A stretch of DNA of 64,000 nucleotides, taken from NCBI GenBank assembly GCA_035628915.1, contig DASPIW010000038.1, positions 1-64,000 of the forward strand. Direction: 5' to 3'. This DNA is from JARBUG01 sp035628915. Its GTDB lineage: Bacteria; Bacillota; Sulfobacillia; Symbiobacteriales; Symbiobacteriaceae. How positions within the stretch are numbered: the first letter of the stretch is position 1; every line of letters begins with the position of its first letter. Shown here piece after piece: positions 33,965 to 42,940 of this stretch. The notes under the pieces are model-generated. The model searched no databases and was not told where the DNA came from. It was given only the letters and a program-made list of their open reading frames with translations. The translations under genes and the position numbers were made by a program.

Positions 33965-35710
33965 ATGGCGTTTCGCTGGTCCAGACTTCTGCCCGTCCGG
34001 TCGCAATCCCCGGCAGAGACTGCGGCTTCTCTGGCGCCGGCGCCCGAAGCTCCAGCCCCTGCGTTGAGCGGGCTGCGGGCGGGTCTGGATGCCTGGGCGG
34101 AAACGTCGGCCCTGGCGGCGGTCGCTGACGGCCGCATCGGGCAGACGCTCTCCGACATCAGTTTTGGCTCTCGGGATCTGGCGGGCAGCATCGAAAAGGT
34201 TTCCGGCATGGCCGGCCAACTGCAGACGGCGGTCGCCGACATTGCCGCCGGTATGGAGCAGCAGAGCGACGCCCTCGCCAGAGCTACGGGCCATTCGCAG
34301 CAGGTGGCCGAGGCGGCGGAACATGCCTCCCGGGAAGTGGACCGGCTGGCGCAGGCCATGCGGGAAGCAGCGGGTTCCGCCAGGGCCGGTGCCGGGGCCG
34401 TCGGCTCTACGGTGGCGCTGCTGGGCCAGGCCCGCGACGCCGTCTCCCGGTCGGCCGAGCCGATGGCGGACCTGCTGGGCCTCAGCCGGGAGATCAACCG
34501 GATTCTCGGCTCCGTCTTGCAGATTGCCAACCGGACCAACTTGCTGGCACTTAACGCGGCCATTGAAGCGGCCCGCGCCGGCGAGCACGGCCGTGGGTTC
34601 TCCGTGGTCGCCGAGGAGATACGAAAGCTGGCGGACAGCTCTTCGCAGTCGGCCCGGCAGGTCAGCGACCTCGTCCGGCGTGTCCGCGAAGAGACCGAAT
34701 TGGCCACCGGGCTGGTCCAGACCGGCGCCGCCCAGGTGGATGAGATCACACGAACGGTCGAGACCGCCGTGCGGGGCCTGGAAGGTGTGCTGCAAAACAC
34801 CGCGGCAATGGAGACGGCCGTGGAGGCGATTTCCGCGTCCGTCGACGGGCTGGAGACTTCCAGCCGCTCCCTGGCGGAAGCCATTTCCGGCGCAGCGGCC
34901 GTCTCCGAGGAGACGACCGGCCAGGCCGAAGTGATCGCGACCAACGCCCGGAACGTCGCCCAGGTGATGCATGGTGCGGCGGACCTTGCTGCGTACTTTG
35001 GCGCCGTTCAGGGACAGATTGAACGGGTGCTGAGGCCGGTGCGGGAGCATGTTTCCCGCGGCGGGCAGCTGCTGCAGGAACTGACGGCCATGGTGCCCGA
35101 GGATTGCGCACAGGCCGCCGGGCCCGTGGAGCTCCTGTGGGGCGACTGGATCTCCTGGCAGGACTCCGACGAGTGGTTCGGCCTGCAGCGGTTCATGGCG
35201 GCGAACGCCGACATCCGGCTGAAGCTGGTGCCGGCCCAGGTGGAGCTTGACGCCTTCCTGGCCGACCTGCGGATTCCGGACGTGACCTGGGCGGCTGTGA
35301 ATGTGGCTACCCAGATTTTTGCGCCGATTGACGACCGTCTCCGGCAGGCCGGCTTCGAGTTCGGCGACTATCTGCCCGGGCTGGTCGATACCATCCGCAG
35401 CGTGGGGGGAGGCCGGCTCTATGGCCTGCCTGTTCATGTCGACATACCGGTGATGCTATACAACCCAGCCCTGTTTGACCGGGCGGGCGTGCCGCATCCG
35501 CGCACTGCCACAAGCTGGCCGGATCTGATCCGGTCGCTGCAGCAGGTAAGCCGGGCGACCGGCGCCTACGGCCTCGACATTCACTGGTCCCATGGGTTTG
35601 ATTCCTTCTGCCAGCACTTCCTCAGCCCAGTAAACTGCCCACTCATGGACGACCACGGGCAGCGATTGACAGTCGGCCCGCAGCTCCGCGAGCAACTGCA
35701 GTTCCTCTGA
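33965..35710 (+). CDS. Cytoplasmic chemoreceptor signalling domain fused to solute-binding domain, N-terminal part
   Basis: A frame of 581 residues ending at an in-frame TGA. After a Pro/Ala-rich start without membrane segment, residues about 45-360 form a long coiled coil with the methyl-accepting hairpin tip IANRTNLLALNAAIEAARAGEHG (about 188-210). From about residue 380 (VELLWGDWISWQDSDEW) it becomes a family-1-type extracellular solute-binding domain, which continues in the same frame after the stop (35732-36292). Neither signal peptide nor transmembrane helix is visible, so a cytoplasmic sugar sensor feeding chemotaxis is suggested (inference). Confidence 0.75.
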   Translation: MAFRWSRLLPVRSQSPAETAASLAPAPEAPAPALSGLRAGLDAWAETSALAAVADGRIGQTLSDISFGSRDLAGSIEKVSGMAGQLQTAVADIAAGMEQQSDALARATGHSQQVAEAAEHASREVDRLAQAMREAAGSARAGAGAVGSTVALLGQARDAVSRSAEPMADLLGLSREINRILGSVLQIANRTNLLALNAAIEAARAGEHGRGFSVVAEEIRKLADSSSQSARQVSDLVRRVREETELATGLVQTGAAQVDEITRTVETAVRGLEGVLQNTAAMETAVEAISASVDGLETSSRSLAEAISGAAAVSEETTGQAEVIATNARNVAQVMHGAADLAAYFGAVQGQIERVLRPVREHVSRGGQLLQELTAMVPEDCAQAAGPVELLWGDWISWQDSDEWFGLQRFMAANADIRLKLVPAQVELDAFLADLRIPDVTWAAVNVATQIFAPIDDRLRQAGFEFGDYLPGLVDTIRSVGGGRLYGLPVHVDIPVMLYNPALFDRAGVPHPRTATSWPDLIRSLQQVSRATGAYGLDIHWSHGFDSFCQHFLSPVNCPLMDDHGQRLTVGPQLREQLQFL

Positions 35711-35731
35711 GACCTGCGCCATAGGCACGGC

Positions 35732-36292
35732 GTGCTGGCCCCCGAGGTGCACCAGTCCTACGAATACAACGAGCAGTTAATCGCCCGGGGTCAGGTGGCC
35801 GCTGTCATGACCATCAGCCCCATGCTGAGCGTCTTTAGGAACGTCAGGCAGCGCACGGGCCAGACCTACGAAATCGCCCCGTTCCCCAGCTTCCCGTCGC
35901 ACCCCGGCGTGGGCCCGTGCATGTCGTTCCTGATCGTCGGCATGAGCCGCTTCTCCCGCCACAAGGAAGAGGCCTGGCGGTTCCTGCACTACCTGCTGAC
36001 CGACAGCCGCATTTACGAAGACAACTGCAAGGCAGGCCGAAACCTCTCCGGTCGCCTGACCCCCGAAATGCGCCGCGTCTACGAAGATTTCGGCCGCAAA
36101 AACCCACCCGCGAACTACCAGGCGATTTGGTCCCAAAAACGCGCACCAACCCCGCTCTACCTCTTCACCCCAAGTTTTCGCCGGGTCGCCGGCATCGGTT
36201 GGCAACAGGTCCAGCAGCTCATCTCCGGCCAGAAAACGGTCGACGAGGCCATGCAAACTCTTTCTGACTTCGCCCGGCTCCTTGAACGGTAG
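35732..36292 (+). pseudogene. C-terminal half of the solute-binding domain, cut off by in-frame TGA
   Basis: A stretch of 186 codons in the same reading frame as the preceding gene. Around the TGA (35708-35710) the reading is QLQFL-stop-DLRHRHGVLAPEVHQ, and the sequence continues smoothly as a solute-binding domain to DFARLLER. A GTG at 35732 could start a separate peptide but has no ribosome site. One base change (for example CGA or TGG to TGA) explains the break. Sequencing error, recent nonsense mutation or readthrough are the options. The intact protein would have about 775 residues. Confidence 0.7.
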
Positions 36293-36459
36293 CGTTCCGC
36301 AGCGAAGCGAGGACCATTTCAAGGGTAGGCCGAAGTGCCGCGACGAGCGTCCCCTACCCGATCTCCACCCGCGGCTCACGGCCCCGGTCGACCCACTACT
36401 GTGGAAACACGCTAGCTGAAAAATTCTCCGGGCGAACAGAAGGAGTTTGAAAAAGCGTA

Positions 36460-36490
36460 TGGTATACTCTAAGTCGAAAACGTTTTCGAC
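36460..36490 (+). promoter_or_regulatory. lacI promoter with overlapping operator
   Basis: An extended -10 TGGTATACT (TATACT 36463-36468) is followed directly by a perfect 18-bp palindrome GTCGAAAACGTTTTCGAC (36473-36490) and then the ribosome site. The position predicts autorepression. The 36293-36446 gap shows no gene. Confidence 0.8.
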
Positions 36491-36500
36491 GGGAGTGAGA

Positions 36501-37523
36501 GTGCTGACCATTCGCGACCTGGCCAAGCGGGCCGGGGTATCGGTCGCCACTGTTTCTCGGGTGCTGAACAACTATCCCGACGTGAGCGAGGAGACCAAGC
36601 ACAAAGTCCTCGCCCTGGTTCAGGAGATGAACTTTCGCCCCAGCAACGCAGCGCGCAGCCTCGTTACCCGCCGGTCGAACATCATCGGCGTCTTCTTCTT
36701 GCAGGACCACATCGATTCCATGATCCTCCACCCGTTCTTCCAGGAAGTGATCGTCGGCTTCAAGCGGGCGGTGGGCAAGCGGGGATACGACCTGCTCTTC
36801 TTCACCAGCCAGAAGCCCGGCGACGGCGACTTTACTTACTTGAAGCGCTGCCGGCACCATCAAGTCGACGGCGTGGTGCTCATGGGCGTCAACCGGACCG
36901 ACCCGCAGATGATCGAACTGACGGCCAGCGGCCTTCCCTGCATGTCCGTTGACGTAGACATGCTCGGCAGCCGGGCCGGATACGTCCTCTCCAACAACGA
37001 GGAAGGCGCCCGCCAGGCAGTGCGCCACCTGGTCTCCCTTGGCCACAAGGAGATCGCACTGATCAACGGCCCCACCACCAGCCGTCCGGGACACGACCGC
37101 TTGATCGGCTACCGGGAGGCCATGGCGGAAGCGGGCCTCACCTACCGCTCGGAGTACGTTCACAACTTCGACTTCACGTGGCAGCATGGCTACGAGTCCA
37201 TGCAAAAGCTGCTTGACCTGCCTGACCGCCCGACAGCCGTCTTTGCCTCCGCCGACCTGATGGCTATGGGCGCCATCAAGGCAATTCGGGAGCGGGGCCT
37301 GCATGTTCCCGAAGATATCGCAATGGTCGGCTTCGACGATATCGAAGTGGCCTCGATGGTCCACCCGGCGCTGACCACCATTCGCCAGGACAAGGAAGCC
37401 ATGGGCAAGGCCGCCGGTGAGAACCTGGTGCGGCTGATCGAAGACCCCGGTTTCGCGCCCCCGGTCATCACGATGAAGACCGAACTGATCGTTCGGGAAT
37501 CCTGCGGCGCAAGCCCGCTTTAG
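36501..37523 (+). CDS. LacI-family regulator of the beta-glucan locus
   Basis: A protein of 340 residues: a typical LacI DNA-binding start (TIRDLAKRAGVSVATVSRVLNNYPDVS) with hinge region FRPSNAARSL, then a periplasmic-binding-like sensor domain (about 60-340) with NNEEGARQAVRHLVSLGHKEIALI and VGFDDIEVASMVHPALTTIRQ. Starts at GTG 36501 or 36495. Palindromes of the type bound by LacI proteins (central CG) lie before itself, the chemoreceptor-SBP gene and the sugar-binding lipoprotein gene. Cellobiose or a related glucoside is the likely inducer given the GH9 and GH1 enzymes behind it. Confidence 0.88.
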   Translation: MLTIRDLAKRAGVSVATVSRVLNNYPDVSEETKHKVLALVQEMNFRPSNAARSLVTRRSNIIGVFFLQDHIDSMILHPFFQEVIVGFKRAVGKRGYDLLFFTSQKPGDGDFTYLKRCRHHQVDGVVLMGVNRTDPQMIELTASGLPCMSVDVDMLGSRAGYVLSNNEEGARQAVRHLVSLGHKEIALINGPTTSRPGHDRLIGYREAMAEAGLTYRSEYVHNFDFTWQHGYESMQKLLDLPDRPTAVFASADLMAMGAIKAIRERGLHVPEDIAMVGFDDIEVASMVHPALTTIRQDKEAMGKAAGENLVRLIEDPGFAPPVITMKTELIVRESCGASPL

Positions 37524-37573
37524 TTCCAGCGCGGGCCGTCCCGTTCCCCCTGCGGGGCGCCCCGCGCTCCTCT

Positions 37574-37589
37574 CCGAAACCGTTTTCGG
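37574..37589 (+). promoter_or_regulatory. LacI-type operator upstream of sugar-binding protein gene
   Basis: CCGAAACCGTTTTCGG: one mismatch from the perfect palindrome at 33922. It lies 86 nt before the start codon of the binding-protein gene. Confidence 0.75.
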
Positions 37590-37674
37590 CGACGAATCCG
37601 GACGCCGCCGATCGCTTCTACATAGTGACCTGCCAACCGCTCGTGGATAACAACATGTAGGGAGGTCTACACAC

Positions 37675-39054
37675 ATGTCGAAATGGACCCGCACCATCGC
37701 ATTGGCCCTGGTCGCCCTGATGGTGGCGCTGGCCGCCGGCTGCGGCGGCACCGCCAACAAGAAGGAAGAGCCCGCTGCCGCTCCCGCCGCTGAGCCCGCC
37801 AAGGCTCCCGACCCTGTCACCCTGAACATGTGGATCATGCCCAACACCAACCAGACCGAGCAGGACATGATGACTGCCGCCAAGCCCTGGCTCGACAAGA
37901 ACCCGCACGTCACCCTGAAGGTCACCGTTCTGGACTGGGGCTCCGCCCTGACCAAGATCACCACCGCTGCCACTTCGGGTGAAGGACCTGACCTGCTGCA
38001 GCTCGGCACCACCTGGACGCCCGCCGTGGCCGCCACCGGCGCCCTGGAAAAGCTGAACCTCGCCGACTTCGGCGGTAAGGACGCCTTCTTCCCGGCCTCG
38101 CTGCAGACCTGCAACCTGGCTCCGACCGCCGACTACTACGGTATCCCCTGGTTTGTCGATATGCGAGCCTACTACTATCGGACCGACGTTTTCGCCAAGG
38201 CCGGCGTCGATCCCAAGAAGGCTTTCGAGACCTGGGACAGCTTCAAGGCTGCCCTGCAGAAGATCAACAACACCGAGATCAACGGCAAGAAGGTCGCCGC
38301 CATCGGTTTCCCGGGTAAGAACGACTGGAACGTCCTCCACTTCATCTTCCCGTGGATCTGGGGCGCCGGCGGCGCTGAACTGACCCCCGACAACAAGAAG
38401 GCCGCAGTCAATACCGACGCTGCCGCCGAAGGCCTCCTGTTCTACACGGGCCTCGTCCGTGACGGCGTGGCGCCGAAGGCCTACCTCGAGAAGAACACCG
38501 CTGACGTCGACAACGCCTTCCACGCCGGTGAGTTTGCGATCCTGGCCGAAGGCCCGCAGCTGATTCGCAGCTACTACACCCCGGTTGCCCAGGGCGGAAA
38601 CGACGACAAGATTCCGGCCAAGAACTACGACGTCGCCCCGTATCCCGCTGGCCCCAAGGGTCGGTTTACCTTCTTCGGCGGCTCGAACCTCTCCGTGTGG
38701 AAGTCCTCGAAGAACAAGGCCACCACGATTGACTTCCTGAAGTACCTCGCCTCCAAGGAGGGCCAGGTTGCCTACGCCAAGGTCAACGGCTATCTGCCCG
38801 CCATCAAGTCCGCTGAGGCCGACATGCTCGCCCTCGACAAGCGGTTCGGCGCCTTCTACGAGGCCGCCAAGTCTGGCCGCTCCTACCCGTCCATCGCTGC
38901 CTGGATGACCTCTGAGCCCATCTGGCAGAAGCACTTCGGCAACATCTGGGACGTCACCGCCGGCGTGACCGGCACCTATGGCAAGGACGCCATCAAGGCC
39001 AACCTGGAAGCGCTGGCCAAGGATATCGACGCTCACCTCAAGACCGCCCAGTAA
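37675..39054 (+). CDS. Sugar ABC transporter substrate-binding lipoprotein
   Basis: A protein of 459 residues: lipoprotein signal with Cys23 (LAAGCGG), a charged/Ala-rich linker, then a family-1 sugar-binding domain (VTLNMWIMPNTNQTEQ, GEGPDLLQLGTTW, YGIPWFVDMRAYYYRTDVFAKAG, FTFFGGSNLSVWK). It captures oligosaccharide outside the cell for the two permeases encoded at 41.1-42.9 kb. Its start follows GGGAGG. Codon use is unusually regular (GCC, AAG, GAC), consistent with high expression. A structured element separates it from the GH9 gene. No ATPase gene is in the cluster. Confidence 0.9.
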   Translation: MSKWTRTIALALVALMVALAAGCGGTANKKEEPAAAPAAEPAKAPDPVTLNMWIMPNTNQTEQDMMTAAKPWLDKNPHVTLKVTVLDWGSALTKITTAATSGEGPDLLQLGTTWTPAVAATGALEKLNLADFGGKDAFFPASLQTCNLAPTADYYGIPWFVDMRAYYYRTDVFAKAGVDPKKAFETWDSFKAALQKINNTEINGKKVAAIGFPGKNDWNVLHFIFPWIWGAGGAELTPDNKKAAVNTDAAAEGLLFYTGLVRDGVAPKAYLEKNTADVDNAFHAGEFAILAEGPQLIRSYYTPVAQGGNDDKIPAKNYDVAPYPAGPKGRFTFFGGSNLSVWKSSKNKATTIDFLKYLASKEGQVAYAKVNGYLPAIKSAEADMLALDKRFGAFYEAAKSGRSYPSIAAWMTSEPIWQKHFGNIWDVTAGVTGTYGKDAIKANLEALAKDIDAHLKTAQ

Positions 39055-39122
39055 TTCACCGCACCCCTGTGTCACTTCGAGGGCACTTCCTCCGTCATCG
39101 GAAGTGAGCCCAGCGCCCTGCC

Positions 39123-39266
39123 GCCTGCACGGGAAACGGTTTGCCCCGTGGCAATGGCGCCACCTGCACGTTCCGCAGGTGGCGCCACGTGGGAATCGGC
39201 GGCTACTTCGTGTCGCCGCCGCCTCCGACGGTATGTTGCCACGGGGCAAACCGCTTGACCGCAGGC
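39123..39266. other. Structured intergenic element, copy B
   Basis: Perfect 18-bp arms CGGTTTGCCCCGTGGCAA (39137-39154) and its complement (39236-39253), extended by GCCTGC/GCAGGC, enclose a 13-bp hairpin with loop ACGTTCC (39155-39187) and a GGCGGC/GCCGCC hairpin (39198-39219). The core hairpin is identical to copy A at 19964-19984. It may act as a processing or attenuation site between the binding-protein and GH9 genes. Confidence 0.7.
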
Positions 39267-39339
39267 AGCAAATGCGCCGGGCTGCACTTCCGATGACTGC
39301 GGAGTCTGGTCCATCGAAGATGAACAGGGGGAATGCAGT

Positions 39340-41067
39340 TTGAAGCGATTGACCTTGACGGTATCTCTTGCCCTCCTGCTTGCTGCTTGCACCTCCGCAG
39401 GAGGAGGGAGCAAGGCGCCAGATGCCCCGGCCCCCACAACTGCCCCAGCCCCCGTGGAGGCACCGCTCCCCGCGAACGTGCCCGAGGCGCCGCCGAACCG
39501 GATTACCGTCAATCAGGCCGGTTACCTGCCCGGGGCTGCTAAAGTCGCCACGGTCATGGCTGCGGAGGCGCCGGGGCCTGCGTTTCGGATCATCCGGGCC
39601 GAGAGCAGCCAGGAAGTCCTTGCCGGTACGCTCAAGGGCCCCGTGAAGGAGCCGGAGCAGGGCGGCGGCCTTGCCTGGTTGGCGGAGTTTTCAGAACTTA
39701 GCACGGAAGGTACCTATAAGGTTGATATAATGGGAACTGGGCAGTCGGCCCCGTTCCGCATCTCCCCACAAATCTATACCGATCTATACAAGACCACGAT
39801 GCGCTCCTATTTTCTCCAGCGGTGCGGGGCGCCGCTCGACGACGCACTGACAGGCCTCAAACATGCCGCCTGCCACCTGCAGCCGTCTGCGCTCCACACT
39901 GACCCCACAATCATCGTGGACACAGCAGGCGGCTGGCATGATGCCGGCGATTACGGCAAGTACATACCATCGGCGGCCATTACGGTAGGGCAGCTGCTCA
40001 TGCTGGCGGAAGCCTTTCCCGAGGCGGGCGCCTTTGAACTGGACGGCACGACGCTGCTGGACGAAGTCCGCTACGAACTGGACTGGATGCTGAAGATGCA
40101 GCGCGCCGACGGCGCCGTCTACCACAAGGTGACCACCGAGAATTTCCCCGGCTGGATTCGCCCGGAAGCGGATATGGCACCCCTGATCGTCTACGACGTC
40201 GGCACCAACAGTACCGGGCTCTTTGCCGCCGCCGCCGCACGGGGCGCCCGGGCCTACGCCAAGGCCGATTCGGCGTACGCCAAACGGCTGCGCACAGCGG
40301 CAGAGACCGCCTGGCAGTGGCTGGAGGCCCACCCGAACCAGATTCAGCCCCTGGTGGGAAAGACGGGCGCCTACCTGACAAGCACCGACCGGGATCCACG
40401 GGAATGGGCGGCGGCAGAGCTGTTCGCCCTGACCGGTGAAAGCGTCTACGAAACGTACCTCAAAGAGCATCGCCGCATCTCCGTGGGCCCGCCCGCCTGG
40501 GATAACGTCGCCGATATGGCTCTCCTGACCTATGCCGGGACACCGGCGGCTGACAGCGACTATAAAGCACGGGTCATCGCCGTTCTCAAGGAAGAGGCGG
40601 ACGCCCGGGTGGAGCGTGCGCAGGCCCATCCGTTCGGCGTAGCACTGAGCGGCAGCGAATACAAGTGGGGCTCGGCCCACAAGGCCCTGGCCGTGGGACA
40701 GCACCTACTGATGGTGGACCGCCTCGCACCGAGCCCGGCGTATGCACGCACAGCGATGGACCAACTGAGTTGGGTCCTGGGGCGAAATCCCGTAAGCAAG
40801 TCGTTCGTAACGGGGGTGGGCAGCGACTTCCCCAAGAATCAGCACCACCGCCTGCAGGCCGCCGCCGGCATGCTGGTCCCCGGTCTACTGGTCGGCGGTC
40901 CCAACGGCGATGCCCAGGATGATGCCGCCAAACCCAAGGGCGGCCTGGGGCCCCGGGCCTATGTAGACGTACGGGAATCCTACAGCACCAACGAGCCCGC
41001 CATCAATTACAACGGTCCGCTGGTCTTTGTCTCCGGCTGGTTCGCTTTCTCACGTGACTACCGGTAA
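39340..41067 (+). CDS. GH9 glycoside hydrolase (cellulase-type) lipoprotein
   Basis: A protein of 575 residues. The lipobox LLLAACTS puts it on the outer face of the membrane. After a Pro-rich linker comes a CelD_N Ig-like domain (about 50-140: ITVNQAGYLPGAAKVATV) and a GH9 catalytic domain with GGWHDAGDYGKY (catalytic Asp pair) and ESYSTNEPAINYN (proton-donor Glu). It cleaves beta-1,4-glucans or cello-oligosaccharides near the transporter. The TTG start follows AGGGGGAA. Anchored GH9 in a transport operon suggests trimming of oligosaccharides before uptake (inference). Confidence 0.88.
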   Translation: MKRLTLTVSLALLLAACTSAGGGSKAPDAPAPTTAPAPVEAPLPANVPEAPPNRITVNQAGYLPGAAKVATVMAAEAPGPAFRIIRAESSQEVLAGTLKGPVKEPEQGGGLAWLAEFSELSTEGTYKVDIMGTGQSAPFRISPQIYTDLYKTTMRSYFLQRCGAPLDDALTGLKHAACHLQPSALHTDPTIIVDTAGGWHDAGDYGKYIPSAAITVGQLLMLAEAFPEAGAFELDGTTLLDEVRYELDWMLKMQRADGAVYHKVTTENFPGWIRPEADMAPLIVYDVGTNSTGLFAAAAARGARAYAKADSAYAKRLRTAAETAWQWLEAHPNQIQPLVGKTGAYLTSTDRDPREWAAAELFALTGESVYETYLKEHRRISVGPPAWDNVADMALLTYAGTPAADSDYKARVIAVLKEEADARVERAQAHPFGVALSGSEYKWGSAHKALAVGQHLLMVDRLAPSPAYARTAMDQLSWVLGRNPVSKSFVTGVGSDFPKNQHHRLQAAAGMLVPGLLVGGPNGDAQDDAAKPKGGLGPRAYVDVRESYSTNEPAINYNGPLVFVSGWFAFSRDYR

Positions 41068-41080
41068 GGAGGGTTTTGCC

Positions 41081-42058
41081 TTGAAGGTTGCTGCAAACGC
41101 ACCGGCCCCTCCGACGCTCAGGCGAGTGGGACGGTTCGCCATGGAATGGCGGCGGAACGGCCTGGCCTACCTGATGGTGCTCCCGGCCTTCTTCTTCATG
41201 ATGCTCGTCCACGTCTGGCCCATGCTGCAGGGCATTTACATGTCTTTCCTGAAGCTGACCCAGTTTACGCTCAAGCAATTCCTCCATGCGCCGTGGATCG
41301 GCCTGCAGAACTACAAGGACGTGCTGCTGGACGCGGAAAACCCGATCCGGCAGGGGTTGGTGCTCGCCGCCCGCAACACGGGCATTTACACCGTAGCGGT
41401 CACCCTGGGTGTGATGGTCACGGCCATGATCGTCGCCCTGCTGCTCAACCGGAATTTCAAGGGCCGGGCCTGGGTGCGCACGGCGATGCTGATGCCCTGG
41501 GTCGTGCCCAGCTATGTCGTCGGCGTCCTCTGGGGTTTCATGTGGCACCAGGATAACGGCCTGATCAACAAGATCCTGGTCGACTGGCTGCACATTCTGA
41601 GCGACAAGCCGTTCTGGCTGATCGGCCCCAACACCATCTGGGCGATCGTGATCCCGACCATCTGGCGCTCCTGGCCGTACGTGATGATCGTTTTCCTGGC
41701 CGGGCTGCAGACGATTCCGAACGACTTATACGAGGCGGCCGATATCGACGGCGCCAGCCTCTGGCAGAAGTTCACCCGCATCACGGTGCCCATGCTCAAG
41801 CCGGTGATCGCCATTCAGATCCTTTTCCAGATCATCTACAACGTGTACTCCTACAACATCGTCATCATGATGTTCGGCAACGGCGCCGGCCATCCGGGCG
41901 ACTGGGGCGACCTGTTCATGACGGCCCTGGTCCGCAACTCGTTCTCCCGGTGGCTCTTCGGCTACGGCGCTGCCTTCTCCACGGTGCTTATGCTCGGCAT
42001 GATGGTCGTCGTCTGGCTCTGGTATAAGATCTTCCGACAGGAGTTGGTGATCAAATGA
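41081..42058 (+). CDS. Sugar ABC transporter permease 1 (MalF type)
   Basis: A protein of 325 residues with six hydrophobic segments. The EAA loop reads YEAADIDGASLWQKFTRITVPMLKPV. It forms the membrane channel with the next gene's product. The TTG start follows AAGGAGGG; the gene begins 13 nt after the GH9 stop and overlaps the second permease gene by 4 nt. Substrate, a cello-oligosaccharide, is inferred from the flanking GH9 and GH1 genes. Confidence 0.9.
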   Translation: MKVAANAPAPPTLRRVGRFAMEWRRNGLAYLMVLPAFFFMMLVHVWPMLQGIYMSFLKLTQFTLKQFLHAPWIGLQNYKDVLLDAENPIRQGLVLAARNTGIYTVAVTLGVMVTAMIVALLLNRNFKGRAWVRTAMLMPWVVPSYVVGVLWGFMWHQDNGLINKILVDWLHILSDKPFWLIGPNTIWAIVIPTIWRSWPYVMIVFLAGLQTIPNDLYEAADIDGASLWQKFTRITVPMLKPVIAIQILFQIIYNVYSYNIVIMMFGNGAGHPGDWGDLFMTALVRNSFSRWLFGYGAAFSTVLMLGMMVVVWLWYKIFRQELVIK

Positions 42059-42918
42059 CACTCGGCCTTTCACCGCAAGCCTGGAAGAAGGTCCACAAGG
42101 CCACGCTGTTCGTGATCACGGCTGTGGTGGTGGTCATCACGGTGCTGCCGATCCTCTGGATGGTCATCAATTCGCTGCAGACCAGCAACGATATCACCCT
42201 TGGCATCATCCGGTGGGACAAGCTCCAGTGGGCGAACTACCGCAACATGTGGATCAACGTGAAGTTCTGGGTATATTTCCGGAACAGCCTGATCATCTGT
42301 GGCGTGACAACCCTGTGCGCCGGCATCTTCGCCACCATGGCCGGCTACGCCATGGCCCGCTATCGCTTTAGGGGCGCCGACTCCTACAGCTACGCCACCA
42401 TGGCCACCCAGATGATCCCCGGCATGATGTTCCTGCTCCCCATCTACATGATGTACCTCTGGATCAAGGAGACCTTTGGTCTGCCGATGATCAACACCTA
42501 CTGGGGCATGGCGGTCGTCTACACCGCATTCTACACGCCCATGTCGATCTGGATCATGCGGGGCTTCTTCGCCACCATTCCCAAGGAGATGGAGGAGGCC
42601 GCCCTGATTGACGGGTGCAGCCCGTTCCAGGCGTTCCGGCGGGTGGTGCTGCCCCTTGCGAAGCCCGGCCTGATTGCCACCAGCGTCTACATCTTCCTGA
42701 CGGCGTGGGATGAACTGCTCTTCGCCTGGGCGCTGACGACCAACACCGCTGCGGCGACCGTGCCCGTGGGCATTCGCCTCTATGTTGGACAGTTCCAGAA
42801 CCGCTACGATCTGTTGATGGCTGCGGCCACGATCTCCACGATTCCGGTGCTGATCACATTCTTCGTTAGCCAAAAGTACTTCATCAGCGGCATGACCGCA
42901 GGCAGTGTGAAGGGCTAA
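42055..42918 (+). CDS. Sugar ABC transporter permease 2 (MalG type)
   Basis: A protein of 287 residues with six hydrophobic segments and the EAA loop MEEAALIDGCSPFQAFRRVVLPLAKPGL. It partners permease 1, to which it is coupled by an ATGA overlap. The needed ATPase is not encoded here, which is common for this family because one MsmX-type ATPase often serves several importers. Confidence 0.9.
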   Translation: MTLGLSPQAWKKVHKATLFVITAVVVVITVLPILWMVINSLQTSNDITLGIIRWDKLQWANYRNMWINVKFWVYFRNSLIICGVTTLCAGIFATMAGYAMARYRFRGADSYSYATMATQMIPGMMFLLPIYMMYLWIKETFGLPMINTYWGMAVVYTAFYTPMSIWIMRGFFATIPKEMEEAALIDGCSPFQAFRRVVLPLAKPGLIATSVYIFLTAWDELLFAWALTTNTAAATVPVGIRLYVGQFQNRYDLLMAAATISTIPVLITFFVSQKYFISGMTAGSVKG

Positions 42919-42940
42919 AACAAACTGGGGGCTTTTCAAC

